Shown one piece after another: positions 10,388-21,152 of a stretch of 64,000 nucleotides of DNA (within the stretch, counting starts at the first letter, position 1; the number at the start of each line of letters is the position of its first letter). Both the position numbers and the translations under genes were made by a program. Location of the stretch: positions 1,550,001-1,614,000 of the forward strand of contig JAKUDP010000004.1 of the NCBI GenBank assembly GCA_022570795.1. The letters run 5' to 3'. This DNA comes from Sphaerulina vaccinii (Eukaryota; Ascomycota; Dothideomycetes; Mycosphaerellales; Mycosphaerellaceae). The notes beneath the pieces were generated by a model. That model saw only the letters and a program-made list of their open reading frames with translations. It had not been told where the DNA came from and searched no databases.

Positions 10388-11853
10388 TGCTGTTGTGCAC
10401 GAGCGCCTGGACCTCGTGCATTGCCACGAGAAGGCAGCGGCAGCCATGTCGCGTGGCTTGCCATGCTTTCTTACCGTGCCCAGACGCCAACTCAAGCGGT
10501 GTATTACTTGGCGGCTTGGTTATGTTGGGATGTTCTGGGGTTGGAGACTCCTGTTTGGACAGAGATGTGGTTGTAGATGCAGTGCATCGGCTGTGATCCA
10601 ATGCTGGTAGAGATCGTCCTGTATGTTATCGTGGGAATTCTACAGGCTGTCATCAACGAGCCACCGATGAGGAGAAGCATGTCGCTGGTCGACCAAGTGT
10701 TTGTGTATGTCCTGTCTAGGACAGGCAGATGAGAGTTGTTTCAGAGATACCCCCACCACAAATCTGTGGAATGTACAATAATTACGCTGTTGGGCATCGA
10801 CCGACTGCTGTAGTGCTACCGAATTCACCCGAGAACAGATGTGCTCTCAATCATGAAGTAGGGCCTACAAAATCCTCATTGTCCTCGTGTATACGGTAGT
10901 CGTCAGCGCTGTCCTCCGAAGCACTCAGTGGACAAGACCTTACAGCTTTAGCCCTGTACCAATGATTGACTCCCAGACTCGTCGTCGACCGTTGACCCTG
11001 CTGGCAGCTCGCCGTGACCAAGATAGTCGTCTGCTAGAATCGAGATTTGCAGAGTAAGACACTCCCGTCCTAAGCACGTCCGTGAGACCGCTCGAGTGCC
11101 AACGACGCGGATAGTGTGCGATAGCCCACACATATTGACTTGAAGTTCTGCAAAAGCCACGCAAGAAGACTGTCGAGTGTGGACAACGGGGATCTGTTCA
11201 TCTTCTAGCGTTGATTGTGCGCACACCATCCGAAAGACGTCTTGCGCCTAGTGCTGTGCGGCACAACTCGGAGATAGGACCTGGGGCATTGCCTGTCGAT
11301 CAAGACAACAGAGATCGAGTCGCCCGCTAGTTTGCTAGACAGGTACCAAGGAAGATGTGCTTGGGCCGTCGCAGCTCACATTGATGATCGTGGCTCCGGA
11401 AGAAGGTCCTACCGCAATGTGGCAGCTCACATGACTCACACTTCAAGTGAGCTTTAGTAGCTGTTCCAGGCAGGGTTAGCAGAGCTTCGCACATAGTAAC
11501 ATCTTTCGATCGGTGTAGTCGCAAACTGAGAAGTGCGGTGCTTAAGTTGAGTTGCAGCCTGTGCAAGTCAATAGATGGCTTGAGTAGGAATATGCCTTAT
11601 CGTCAACTGAGAGCATCCTTCACAGATCTTCGTGTCCTGCTCTTTCATCCCACGCTGACCATGGTCTGTCTGTCTGCCCAACTCCTTCGCCATGCAATCT
11701 GAAATGCAAACAAGACACGCTTCTGGGATATCACAGCAGAGCTTGTCAACTGGAATGTACCAATGTGCTAATGTACTGCACGTATGCCGGTCATGTCATC
11801 TCAACCGCCTGAGCTCGTTTCTTATACGCACCTTCCACGTCCGGCACACACAG
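10388..11853. other. Gene-poor region of 1.5 kb
   Basis: No coding frame with a recognisable motif, signal peptide or splice structure was found. Nothing else stands out. Confidence 0.4.
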
Positions 11854-12683
11854 CTAGCAAATGCTTTCGTCGAGTATGTGCCTTCCAGCCGGTGATGTTG
11901 GCACGGCAGCGGGCTTTTCGTCTGCCTGGGCTTTCTCCACGTCCTCAGCCCGGGCATGTGTTGACTTTGGTCCAGGACTTTTCTCGGTATGGTTGATCGA
12001 GTAGAACAAGAGAATGCAGCTCCCGAGCACGCTGACAAACCCGAGCCATGAGAACACGGCCGACGCTACAGCTCGACTGTTCTTGCGATAGCACAGTGGT
12101 GTGCCGCCGTCCTTGGTAAACTGCGAGAGCAGAGAATCTCCATACCCAGCAGGCAGACCAGTTGGGACCACGAAGTAGCCGCAGTTCTTCGCGGTGACAA
12201 TCGTCTCTGCGAGAGCTGCAGCCAGGTAGAAGATCACGGAAAGCACACCGCAAACCTTCCAAGCAATCAATACACTCTTCGACTCGTGTCGCTCGGGCCA
12301 GAATAAATCGAAGAAGAAGGCTGCTCCGAAGATGAAGGCGACAAACACTCCAGCGAAGATATTGTAAGAGGCGACACCAATGAAATCATTGTTGTAGACG
12401 TAGACTCTTTCGTCCAGCATTGCGACGTACTTCTGGCTGTCAACATAGTCTGGATCGTGTCAGCATTTCTCCCAGAAACTGCCATTACGAGCTGGATGTG
12501 ACTGGGCTTACCTGACAGCGCGGCTGTTGCCAGCGACTCCGAGACCACACAGAAGATGAGCGCGCATTGGTACACGATGAACTTCGTGCGACGCAGATGG
12601 TATGTCGAATTCCACATGTACGAGCTCTTGAACTTGCTCCATTGTATCTCCTTGAGATCAAGACCCCATATCACTGGCGCCAT
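11854..12683 (-). CDS. Four-TM membrane protein (MARVEL-like topology)
   Basis: Two exons (12683-12512 and 12449-11854) joined over a 62-bp intron with a GTAAGC donor and CCAG acceptor give 255 aa. There are four hydrophobic segments: FIVYQCALIFCVVSESLA; the stretch around YNIFAGVFVAFIFGAAFFFD; VCGVLSVIFYLAAALAETIV; and FSWLGFVSVLGSCILLFYSI. Between TM3 and TM4 is a loop with Cys residues (about residues 155-180). The C-terminal tail is soluble and charged. The four-helix plan with cytosolic ends resembles fungal MARVEL-type plasma membrane proteins, but no diagnostic motif identifies the family. The minus-strand ATG is at 12683-12681. Confidence 0.72.
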
Positions 12684-13843
12684 GCTGTTCTAATCCCTCT
12701 CTTAATTGATACTTGTATCGCTGCTAGTATATGCTGGAGAGTCGCCGTAGACGTTGTCAGTGGATAGTAGCACGAACGAGCAGGCAGAGCAAGATCAACA
12801 AGGGAACAAGGCAAGCAAGTACGTGCCCAGCGCGCGTGGCATGACAGCAAGAGCTCCTACTTCATCAAGGAGAGCCTTGCCGTTTGACGCGACTGTCGAT
12901 CATATCGTCCAAAACATACGTGACTGGCGCCACCGCACGGTATGCGTATTGCCAACACTGATAAGCGGACATCCTCGATGAGTTTCAGCATCTGCAGCTG
13001 ATCTTGTAGTAGCACTGCCGTCTTCAAGCGGAGAAATACATGCCGGCGTGGTCGTGAGGCTCGAGGAAGTCGCTCGGACGAGCAGGAGCCGTGAAAGGCA
13101 CGGAGATCCTTGCGATGTGATGTTGTTGTGCTTTTGCACGGTCTTGTTGTGGTGACGCCTTTAAAACAGCTGTTGCTGCAGCGTCATGATCGACAAGGAT
13201 CAGCGAACAAACAATTTGGATTTCTCACAAGTTCTAACTTCATCTCTTTCCCCTTACAGACACTGTCAGAGCATCGGAGACGCAAGCAAAACCACATTTC
13301 ACGAACACGGGTATCATACGAGCCATGATCAAGAAGACTGGAACAGGAACCGGAGAGTACATCACAAGAATTATGATATGTATGATATGCTACATCTTGT
13401 CCTGCGGCACTGTCCAAAGAGCATGTGTAGATCATAAGACAGCTTCGCCAACCAGTCTTGGAGTGTGAAAGATATGGCACTGGTAGCTGGTCTCCTGCAT
13501 CCAACTTCGAGCAAGAAATTCCCACGTAAACAGCGGCAACAGCATCTCCAGTTCCGGCAGAACTGCATTGTCTTGCCAGTGGCATAGCCAGTGCAGTGTC
13601 TATTGGGACTCCTCTGAACGCTGACGGTCCTGGGTGGGGCTCCTTCGTCCTCCAGAACGCTGGAGGCAAGCGTATTGAGAAGGCTCTCGAATGGCGATAA
13701 AGCGCCGAACAGCATGTTCTCGGCGCCGCAAGTAGCTGACCAGCCCCTCATTTCTCTCGATGCTGCAATCACCTCCAGAGTATAGTCTGCGCTTCACCAC
13801 TGGACAATGACTTCATTGCATCATTTGATTCCTCTGCAACGCC
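12684..13843. other. Intergenic region, no supported gene
   Basis: Several short overlapping frames occur on the minus strand (13184-13800). None has a credible start, composition or motif. Confidence 0.35.
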
Positions 13844-14404
13844 TCATCCACAAGCACGCCTCCTGATCGGAAGCTCTCGTGGAACTGGCTCGGTCATGCT
13901 CCTTGGCCTTGGCTTTTGGTCATGAATATCGTTGTGAATATTCCGCTGGATGACTGTTGGCGAGCTGTTCGGCGGAATGGGTGCTTCGTCGACCGTGATC
14001 TGATGATATCGCTTCTGGACAGGTGATGGAAGAACCACATCTCGCCTCGCACGCTTCCGCACGTTCGGATCCTCGGTCCGGAAATGTAAAGAAGAAGTCT
14101 GCCAGGCTTCGAGCTGGTTCGAGAGGTGCGTATGCATTGTTCTTCGATAACCTAACACTGTCCCGGTCTGCCATTGACAAAACATATGCGCGTACATCAT
14201 GCGGCGATAAGCATCGATGTCCCGCTGACTGCTCTCACTTGCAGCTGGTTTCGCATCGGCGTTCGCGAAATCTGTTATGATACTGGAGAAGACCCGCTGT
14301 AGCCGGCCGGTCACTTGATCACTGGAAGCGGTGCTGGAGCTGGAGATACGCCTATCGATCGCATCGAGGTCGTCTAGGTACTCGCAGGACTGTGGGCTGG
14401 ACAT
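13844..14404 (-). CDS. Hypothetical basic protein
   Basis: The frame is open from 14530, but the likely start is the ATG at 14404-14402 (MSSPQSCEYLDDLDAIDRRI), giving 186 aa. A Ser-rich segment is followed by a helical middle part (about residues 45-100). A basic KRARRD patch could serve as a nuclear signal. A Pro/Arg-rich tail ends the protein. There is no signal peptide or membrane segment and the family is not recognised. Coherent composition over the whole length supports coding. Confidence 0.45.
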   Translation of the reverse strand: MSSPQSCEYLDDLDAIDRRISSSSTASSDQVTGRLQRVFSSIITDFANADAKPAASESSQRDIDAYRRMMYAHMFCQWQTGTVLGYRRTMHTHLSNQLEAWQTSSLHFRTEDPNVRKRARRDVVLPSPVQKRYHQITVDEAPIPPNSSPTVIQRNIHNDIHDQKPRPRSMTEPVPRELPIRRRACG

Positions 14405-15145
14405 CTTGATCCAAGTTGGAGTCGATAAGTATAGTGTGCATGGTCCACTGACAGGCCGGCAAGTAGACTTGACGCCCATATCAGGTACTCGAGGGCACGC
14501 ATCGAGCCTTGCGACGCACACCCTCAGCACGATCTGACATCACGAAGAGAGCTTTCCTCGTGGCGAAGGCTTTGTGCATGGGGCGAAACTTGGAGCATCG
14601 CATCCTTCATGACGAAGTGTAGTCGAATGCGATCCGCAAGCAGAGCCACGCACACTTGACAAAGAACGAGAGCAACACAATGGACCCTGTTTCGCATAGT
14701 AAGACATCTGGAGACGATGTAGGGCTGCTACATTCCAGTCTGCATGCGGCATTGCCAGTCCGCATGACACGGTCTCTCCCGTCAGCCATCACTCGCAGTC
14801 ACCCCTCTGCAAACATGTCAGATAGAGCCCGACGACCGGGCTTTCCATGAGTATTGCTTGCAATCAAGAGACCGAAGCTGTTCTCCTGCTGCTGTTCTCA
14901 GCGATTCCAGCTCGCTCAACTCTGGAATGTAGACGAATTCTCAAATGCCGCAAGTGAGCATCAACGCCTGATGCCAGAGGTCAAGTACTCTTCTCTTCAA
15001 CAGCCAAGTTTCTTCTCAATACTACACCTCTACTGTGATACCAGATAAAAGTTGAATCATTCTACTGTCATTTCACTGCATGCAACACCACGCCAGGAGA
15101 CTCGACCCAATCCCAATAGTAATACCAGCGCCAAGTTTTAACATC
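14405..15145. other. Intergenic region, no gene seen
   Basis: Short frames only. The last part is the 5' flank of the secreted-protein gene starting at 15146. Confidence 0.4.
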
Positions 15146-15541
15146 ATGGCTATCATCAAATACGTCGCCGTACTCCTACCAGCCTTCGCCTTGGCCATCC
15201 CACAAGTCACTTCCGTAGACAGTAAGTTATACTCCACCTCCCAGGACCCGTGGACCGAACCTAACTGCCCTCCCCCAGGCTCAGCTTGCTTCACCACAAC
15301 CGTCTTCGCAGATGCCGAGAGCACAAGTGCTGCCATTACCACAACTGAGCCCATTGTCGTGGTGTCCAACGCCACAGTTACTGCAGCTTACCCGACCGAT
15401 GGAACGAGCACTGTTACATGGGCGCCTACTGTCACACCGACTATCGTCCCAAGTGATGGAGGCGCGGAGAGTCTGAAGATGAGCTTATTGGCTGCTGCTG
15501 TGGCTTTTGGTGAATTGACTTGGGCTTTTGCCGAGTTGTAG
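15146..15541 (+). CDS. Small secreted Thr/Ala-rich protein, GPI-type C-terminus
   Basis: A signal peptide (MAIIKYVAVLLPAFALAIPQ) is followed by a short Thr/Val/Ala-rich mature region and a hydrophobic C-terminus (MSLLAAAVAFGELTWAF). A 57-bp in-frame intron at 15222-15278 (GTAAGT...CCCCCAG) fits well: removing it joins SVDS to SACFTTTVF. The spliced product is 112 aa. The protein is probably cell-surface attached. No named family. Confidence 0.62.
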   Translation: MAIIKYVAVLLPAFALAIPQVTSVDSKLYSTSQDPWTEPNCPPPGSACFTTTVFADAESTSAAITTTEPIVVVSNATVTAAYPTDGTSTVTWAPTVTPTIVPSDGGAESLKMSLLAAAVAFGELTWAFAEL

Positions 15542-15685
15542 ATCGGTTCTGAATAGGTATCGTAGAGATAGACAGTAATGTGTAATGTCCGATTCCGAAA
15601 GTATCTCTGATTCGGACTTCGTTGCCGTGACAGCTACGGGGCAGCCTCTCTGCGCTCAGCTGGTCTCCTGCCAGCAGAGATACTC

Positions 15686-16358
15686 TCATTTCTGCGGCAG
15701 TAGTTCGTTCACCAGCTCAAGCAAGAACTCTGGAATGTGGAGATACATGTCATGTTTACCTCCTGACTCACACCAAGACTTTGTACCTTTCGCGTATCGA
15801 TCTATCACGAAGCGACGAAGAGGAGAGTCGACGAGAGTTCCGTTGTAGATGACCTGAAGTGCATAGCCGCCAGGGGCCCCAACTCGCAAGCCGTTCTCCT
15901 TTCTGCGCTCCAGGAGGGCCGTCCAGGCAGATGACGTGTCGTTGCAGAGCTTGTCATCCGCGATCTTGTCGCCAAAAATGTACAGTCGGGCCAGGAGTGA
16001 ATGCGCTGCCTTTGTCTCATCGTTGGGGACACGCGCCGGTGGTGCTGTCGAGACTGGCTCAATCTTGCCACTGTAGATCCACTCAATATACGCAGCAATC
16101 ACTTCAGAGCGGTCGTCGGGTAGGTCGATCTTGCGCTCTTTCCCTTCCTGAGGTGTAGTGAGTGACTGAAACAGACGTGGATTGTAGCGGAGAGCGACTT
16201 GCTTTCCATTGCTTCTTCAGCGAAGCCTCGAAGAACCCTCCGCGCTCGCATAATAGCGACTCATGGACGGTGAGTGTCTCGACGAGATCGGTGCCGACGT
16301 TGATCTTGATGATGTTGCCAGTGATCCGCCGCTTCTTGGCCGGTTGTGAAGTTGCCAT
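15686..16358 (-). CDS. BTB/POZ-domain protein with a GC-AG intron
   Basis: Exon 1 is 16358-16203, exon 2 is 16147-15686; total 205 aa. The BTB core reads INVGTDLVETLTVHESLL, FFEASLKKQW, then after splicing EGKERKIDLPDD and AAYIEWIYSGKI. This is the usual order of a fungal BTB fold, which mediates dimerisation and often Cullin-3 binding. The 55-bp intron must begin GCAAGT, because only that donor keeps the frame across the conserved E-G-K-x-x-x-I-x-L segment. GCAAGT is the standard consensus for GC-AG introns. The C-terminal part (about residues 85-205) is the helical region usual in these proteins. Confidence 0.8.
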
Positions 16359-17006
16359 TGTGTGTAAGCAGTAGATGATAAATGCTCAAATGTAGTGTCG
16401 GAATTCCTATAAAGTGCCAGAAGCCACTAGCGACTAGCGTGACTGTCTCGCGTGGGCTTTGACGCAGAGCGCAAGCACTGTCTCCGCCCCTAGCTGCATG
16501 GATCTTTACAAAGAACCAGAGAGACATTGAACACATCATGCAACTTGTCTGTACGAAACGCCAAAGCCCACTAGCGTGACTGTCTCGCGTGGCGCTAAAG
16601 CCACACTGCACGAAGTGAAGCGCGGAAGTGGGGTCAGAAGCAGCCTACCAAGACCGCATGGGAGAGAGCACTCGTGCTCAATTTGTTGCTATAGCAAGCT
16701 GTCAGCGTAGCTCTCCAACCGCATAAGCAAGGATTCGAGCGATGCAGCTCTGCTTCGAGCAGCGTAGACAACACTGAATTTTGGAGAGGGCCAAACGATC
16801 AGTTGCCTCAGCCCTTTTCGTACCTACTATGCGTAGCTGTCTAGCTTGCGTGTATAAGGTACTACGCAGCCCTTTCCTGAGCGCGCGTTTGTACAGACGT
16901 CCGTATTCCTTCCAATCTAGCCAAGAACGCCATTCCCCCAGTCATCAAATCATGCAGTCGTGCTAGTGAGGATACTGATATCTCCTGCACATGTCTAGTC
17001 GGACGG
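16359..17006. other. BTB gene upstream region with repeats
   Basis: This stretch holds the repeat pair described at 16433-16592. The rest shows no gene. It ends at the 3' end of the minus-strand REEP-like gene. Confidence 0.45.
16433..16592. repeat. Direct repeat pair (23 bp, perfect) flanking an inverted pair
   Basis: A 23-bp sequence starting ACTAGCGTGACTGTCTCGCG occurs at 16433-16455 and again, unchanged, at 16570-16592. Next to the first copy GTGGGCTTTG (16452-16461) faces its exact reverse complement CAAAGCCCAC (16562-16571) next to the second. Both copies lie upstream of the BTB start codon (75 and 212 bp away). They could be paired regulator sites, or the footprint of a small foldback element. 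Confidence 0.6.
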
Positions 17007-18091
17007 TTATTCATCCTTCCTGTGGTCTGCCAGGCTGTCCTTCTCGCCATAGTTTCCCCAGATCCAGTTGCTCCACCCTGCGCTGCCCTTAGCAGGTGGT
17101 GGCCCTAAGGGCGTTCTGTCTCCTGCGCCATCTGTACGTGGACGGAAGTGCTCTGGATCCGGCATCGTCTCGTAGCCGAGGTCCTCGAATTCGGACTCTG
17201 AGCGAGACTGGTGCATGTCCGGGTCCTGTGGTGCAAGGTATGACTTGCGGCTTGATGGGTTGCGAGGTGTACCAGATCGAGGTTGTGAGCTCGACTGCCA
17301 TGCACCAGGGGCGCTATCAGCTTCAGCATCGAAAGCACGAAGCAGAGTGTTGAGCTTCTCGCGCTGCGCTCGGACATAGTCCTCACGCTCATGGCCAGTG
17401 AGGTGTTGTGGGATCAGATTACCGGAAGCAGATAGATCACGAGCCTGCGCGTCTTGCGAGGTAGAATCGCTGTAAGTGTTCTGCTGGAGTGCCTTGCCGA
17501 TCAAGCCAAAAATGTCCGAAGTACCTGCTCCAGCTAGACCATCTCGTGCAGCGGGAATCGCAAAGCGGTTGAAGAGCGCAGTGGTGTAGCTGACGTTCCT
17601 GCTCGCTGGTGGTGTAGGCCTTCTAGGCTCTCCTCCAAGTAATTGGGTCCTAACATACTCGATGACCTTCTTGACCACGTCCAGTCCAGCGGCGCGTGCC
17701 TTCTCATGCCCATCGCTTATCATGTGATCGATCTGTCTCTCATGCTCTTCCAGGAATGGGTGAATGTAGGTCTGGTAAAGGAAGACGCAGCCTTGCTGAC
17801 CTGGCGCAACCAGATAGAGGTGGACGCCCAACCGGAACCAGCTGTAGAAGGGCACCCAGTAGAGGATGAAGTAAAATTGGTTCTCGACCAGGAGGAAGAT
17901 ACTAAGCGTCGTCCAGTACATGAGCCATGGCGAGAGCACACCGGGATCGGAAGTGCGCAGGGCTTTGTAGGAGAAGAAGATGGGAAGGGCGATGGAGAAG
18001 ATGGAGCTGTGCTGGAACATTAGTCTTCTCCAGTATAATCAACAATTAGAAGACAATCATACGTCAGGAAATCTGCTATGAAGCCAAACAT
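17007..18091 (-). CDS. TB2/DP1/HVA22 family protein (REEP/Yop1-like)
   Basis: Exon 1 is 18091-18063, exon 2 is 18006-17007, intron 56 bp; total 342 aa. Splicing gives MFGFIADFLTSIFSIALPIF followed by FSYKALRTSDPGVLSPWLMYW, the hallmark start of the DP1/HVA22 domain. A second hairpin follows (LVENQFYFILYWVPFYSWFR). These proteins insert hairpins into tubular ER and stabilise curvature. The C-terminal two thirds is soluble, with long Ser/Pro-rich disordered parts, longer than yeast Yop1 and typical of the filamentous-fungal form. An unspliced start at 18020 would lose the conserved N-terminus, so the spliced model is preferred. Confidence 0.85.
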
Positions 18092-18706
18092 TCTCGCGGG
18101 AGTGTTGGGTCGTTGGTCTGATATAGACTGTCGGCTCGCGTGACCTGGGAGTGAGGCGATGGATGGGAGCGATCGGGGTGAAGCTGGAGGAAACAGCCCA
18201 GATATATCGCTGTCGACCCTGTTCAGTGGCAGTGGACAGGTATGCGGTGTGGTTCAGGCCAGCTGTAGGTGTGTGAGGGCTAGGCAGCGACAACACAGGA
18301 GCGAGTTATGTATTGTTGAAGTGAAGGACGGAGGTCAGGGCGCTGGTTGATCGTGACCAGGCTATCTATGGGTATGCATGCAAGCTATGGTGGGGTCCTT
18401 TGTAGGGCTGATGACTGAGAGTGCCGATGGCCGAGAATCGACGAGGGTTGAGGACTGCCGATAGAGTGCTCTTGATGAGTTTTCCTTCCCATCGCAGGCG
18501 ACTTCTGCCACTTGAGTGGTGGTTGCCTCGACTGGAAGGAGAGTATGTACATGCACACGACTTGCTGACCATAAGTCACCCTTCCCGTCTTCACTTCTTT
18601 CTCCATCTTGTCAGCCACTGTCTCATTCAGATCTCGATCTCGTGCAGATTGACTCGATTCGGAGAACGGAGTCAACAGCGGGAGACTTTCCAGGGAGCGA
18701 GCCAAG
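18092..18706. promoter_or_regulatory. Divergent promoter region
   Basis: These 615 bp separate the starts of the REEP-like gene (minus) and the TANGO2-like gene (plus), so they contain both promoters. No specific motif was assigned. Confidence 0.45.
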
Positions 18707-19816
18707 ATGTGCATTTCAGTGCTGTCAACAGCTCACCCAGACTACCCGTTTGTCCTCATCAGCAACCGCGACGAGTTCATCAATCGGCCCACGCTGAACG
18801 CGAATTGGTGGGATCCGCCTCATGAGCAAGTCCTCGGCGGCCGGGATACGCAACGCAAGGAACGAGGAACATGGCTCGGCATCACCAAACAAGGCCGTAT
18901 AGCTATCCTCACCAACTTTCGTGAGGAAGGCATCGAGGTCAACAAGGACAAGAGTCGAGGTGCCATCACGAACTCTTACCTCTGCGTTGACCCTGACAGC
19001 AACGAAACGGAAGAAGAGTATGTTAAGAGACTGCTCGATGATGTTGGCATTCACGATGTCGGTGGCTTCACCCTGATATTCGGCAAGCTCAGGAAGCCGA
19101 AACATATTCAAGATGAGAATTCAGTACGTACACCGTACCCCTCTCCAAGTTCTGCTGTATCAAGACTGAACATGTTGCGCGATCACCAGCCACCAGACTA
19201 TGCAACCAAGGTGAACACCGTACTCAAGCCTTCTCCTTGGAGCCAAGAAGGGCTTAGGATCATTTCAAATCGCACAGATTCCGCAACATCGCTCAAGCGA
19301 GTCGCAGACAGCACTGGGAACACTCATGGGTTGAGCAACAGCCACTGGGGCGATGTGACTTGGCCGAAGGTTATTCACGGTGAGATTCAGCTCGCACAGA
19401 TCATCAAGATGGATGTCATGAAAGGCGGCGACGAAGCGAACTTCATAAGGGGCCTTCTTGGAGTTCTGAGCATCGATCATCTACCAAAGCGCAAGGAGCA
19501 TGAGAACTGGGACGAGTATGTTCGACACATGCGCGACTCCATCCTGATACCTCCTGCCAAAGGTGAACAGGCACAACAGATGGCCGGCTACATTCCTCAC
19601 TCAACTTCAGCGTCCCAGGGCAATAACAGCACTGCGAGCGTTGCAGAAACTTCTTACGGGACTTCAAAACAAACAGTGATTCTGGTCGACAAGCAAGGAC
19701 ATGTCATATATGTTGAGCGAAGCTTATATGACAGTCACGGTGTCCCTATCCCGGAAGGCGAACGAGACCAGCGTTTCGAATTCGATATCGAAGGATGGTC
19801 CGAAGCATCAACATAA
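18707..19816 (+). CDS. TANGO2/NRDE family protein (DUF833)
   Basis: The frame from the ATG at 18707 encodes 369 aa if unspliced. It begins MCISVLSTAHPDYPFVLISN with NRDEF next. Cys2 and the N-R-D-E motif define the family. RGTWLGITKQGRIAILTNFR and the later ISNR segment (EGLRIISNRTD) follow in the expected order. TANGO2 proteins affect Golgi/ER organisation and lipid or haem handling; the biochemical activity is unsettled. A possible intron starts at GTACGT (19124). A 66-bp in-frame removal to 19189 would delete a Ser/Pro-rich stretch with intron-like composition, but the unspliced frame is also open. The C-terminus carries VDKQGHVIYVERSLYD. Confidence 0.85.
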   Translation: MCISVLSTAHPDYPFVLISNRDEFINRPTLNANWWDPPHEQVLGGRDTQRKERGTWLGITKQGRIAILTNFREEGIEVNKDKSRGAITNSYLCVDPDSNETEEEYVKRLLDDVGIHDVGGFTLIFGKLRKPKHIQDENSVRTPYPSPSSAVSRLNMLRDHQPPDYATKVNTVLKPSPWSQEGLRIISNRTDSATSLKRVADSTGNTHGLSNSHWGDVTWPKVIHGEIQLAQIIKMDVMKGGDEANFIRGLLGVLSIDHLPKRKEHENWDEYVRHMRDSILIPPAKGEQAQQMAGYIPHSTSASQGNNSTASVAETSYGTSKQTVILVDKQGHVIYVERSLYDSHGVPIPEGERDQRFEFDIEGWSEAST

Positions 19817-20241
19817 GCGTTTTTCTCTCGGCGAGGCTGGCAATTGTGCGATCGAGTTCTCAATCTGGTACAGATGTCGCCATGAGACAGTACGAGGATC
19901 CTTGCTTCGTGGCACAGTAAACGCATGTTCTACCAAGCGACGTTATCATTCATAGAAGCAAATACTTGTAGAAGAACGTTGCATATCTACGGACTCAAGT
20001 CTACCATCTACTGAAGTGCTGAGCAGATTTGAGCCAGGTTCGCGCTCCCGGGGCACTTGCCATTGTCCCCACTCAAGGTCACTTGGCCCATATCTCACGT
20101 TACCCAGATTCATTCCTGGTACGCTAACCTACGTTCGACTTGGCATCCAACTCTACATACATTCACACTATGTTGACGAGCTCCTACTGATAGGCAGTGA
20201 CCACTGCATAATCAGCCTAGGTTACACGTCTGCAATGGACA
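19817..20241. other. Convergent intergenic region
   Basis: 3' flanks of the TANGO2-like gene and the minus-strand secreted-protein gene. No feature recognised. Confidence 0.45.
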
Positions 20242-20943
20242 TCAGCCTTCTTTCTGCCAGCTTGCTTCCATCAACCAAGGTCGCTCTATACCAATGGTCT
20301 GCTGCATAGGTTCTTCATATATCCCTAAGCTTGCAATGTGGTCCGCACTTCCAAATGAACCTTCGCGAGATTGGTACCTCTCAGGACAGAGCTCAAAGCC
20401 TTGGCCTTTGTCAACATGCGCTATCACAGCGCAGAGTTTCCAATTCAACGGATCATATGGATCGCGCTGTGCGAGGAGACGATAGGCTCCCGGTTGGATT
20501 GGAGGATGCTGTCTGGGTCGCCAAGACATGAAGCTCGAAGGAAGGATTGGGTATAGGATGATATTGACCTCCGTTGTCCAGTTCTCGATGCTGTCAGCTG
20601 ATGGCAGGTAATCGCATTCTATTTTCAATGCATCGAGGATCGTGGAAGGCGTGCCTTGACGCGCCCTGTCGAAGATGTGAGGGTAGTTTTGGGAGCCTCT
20701 GGTAGCATCGCTGAATCCTGCGTGGTTGAAGAGGCTTTGTATGCCTTCGTCAATTGCGTCTAGCACTTTTGAGATTGGGATCCATTTATCAGAAGATGGA
20801 CAGTGGTAGTACCACGAATCTCGATCTTGACGGTCCTGGACAAGACTACTTTGGTTCCCGAAGATGTGGGTAGGCTTGGTGGCGACTATGGACACGAAGT
20901 TGAGGATGAAGATCAGTATCAGGAGTATGTTGTTGCGGTACAT
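20242..20943 (-). CDS. Secreted hypothetical protein
   Basis: Single-exon frame of 233 aa with the ATG at 20943-20941. The first 20 residues (MYRNNILLILIFILNFVSIV) form a strong signal peptide or signal anchor. The mature part is hydrophilic with a few Cys residues (HCPSS, IECDYL, KLCAVI, FELCPERY), enough for one or two disulphides. No repeats, GPI signal or known domain. It could be a small secreted effector-like protein. Confidence 0.6.
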   Translation of the reverse strand: MYRNNILLILIFILNFVSIVATKPTHIFGNQSSLVQDRQDRDSWYYHCPSSDKWIPISKVLDAIDEGIQSLFNHAGFSDATRGSQNYPHIFDRARQGTPSTILDALKIECDYLPSADSIENWTTEVNIILYPILPSSFMSWRPRQHPPIQPGAYRLLAQRDPYDPLNWKLCAVIAHVDKGQGFELCPERYQSREGSFGSADHIASLGIYEEPMQQTIGIERPWLMEASWQKEG

Positions 20944-21152
20944 GATTGTTTGGCGATCTGTGACTGAGGCTGAATATGGCTTGGCGATTATGCTGATATA
21001 TGAGTCTCGTGCTCCGATCGTGATACTCGCTGATCGCCTGCATCTCGATGCAATCTACTTTGTCGATGCTGTTTGGCCAATGCTATTGCTGGTCTGCCTT
21101 CCACCAGATGGCGCCCTATGCGAACTTAATGCCAACATTGGTGAGAGTACAC

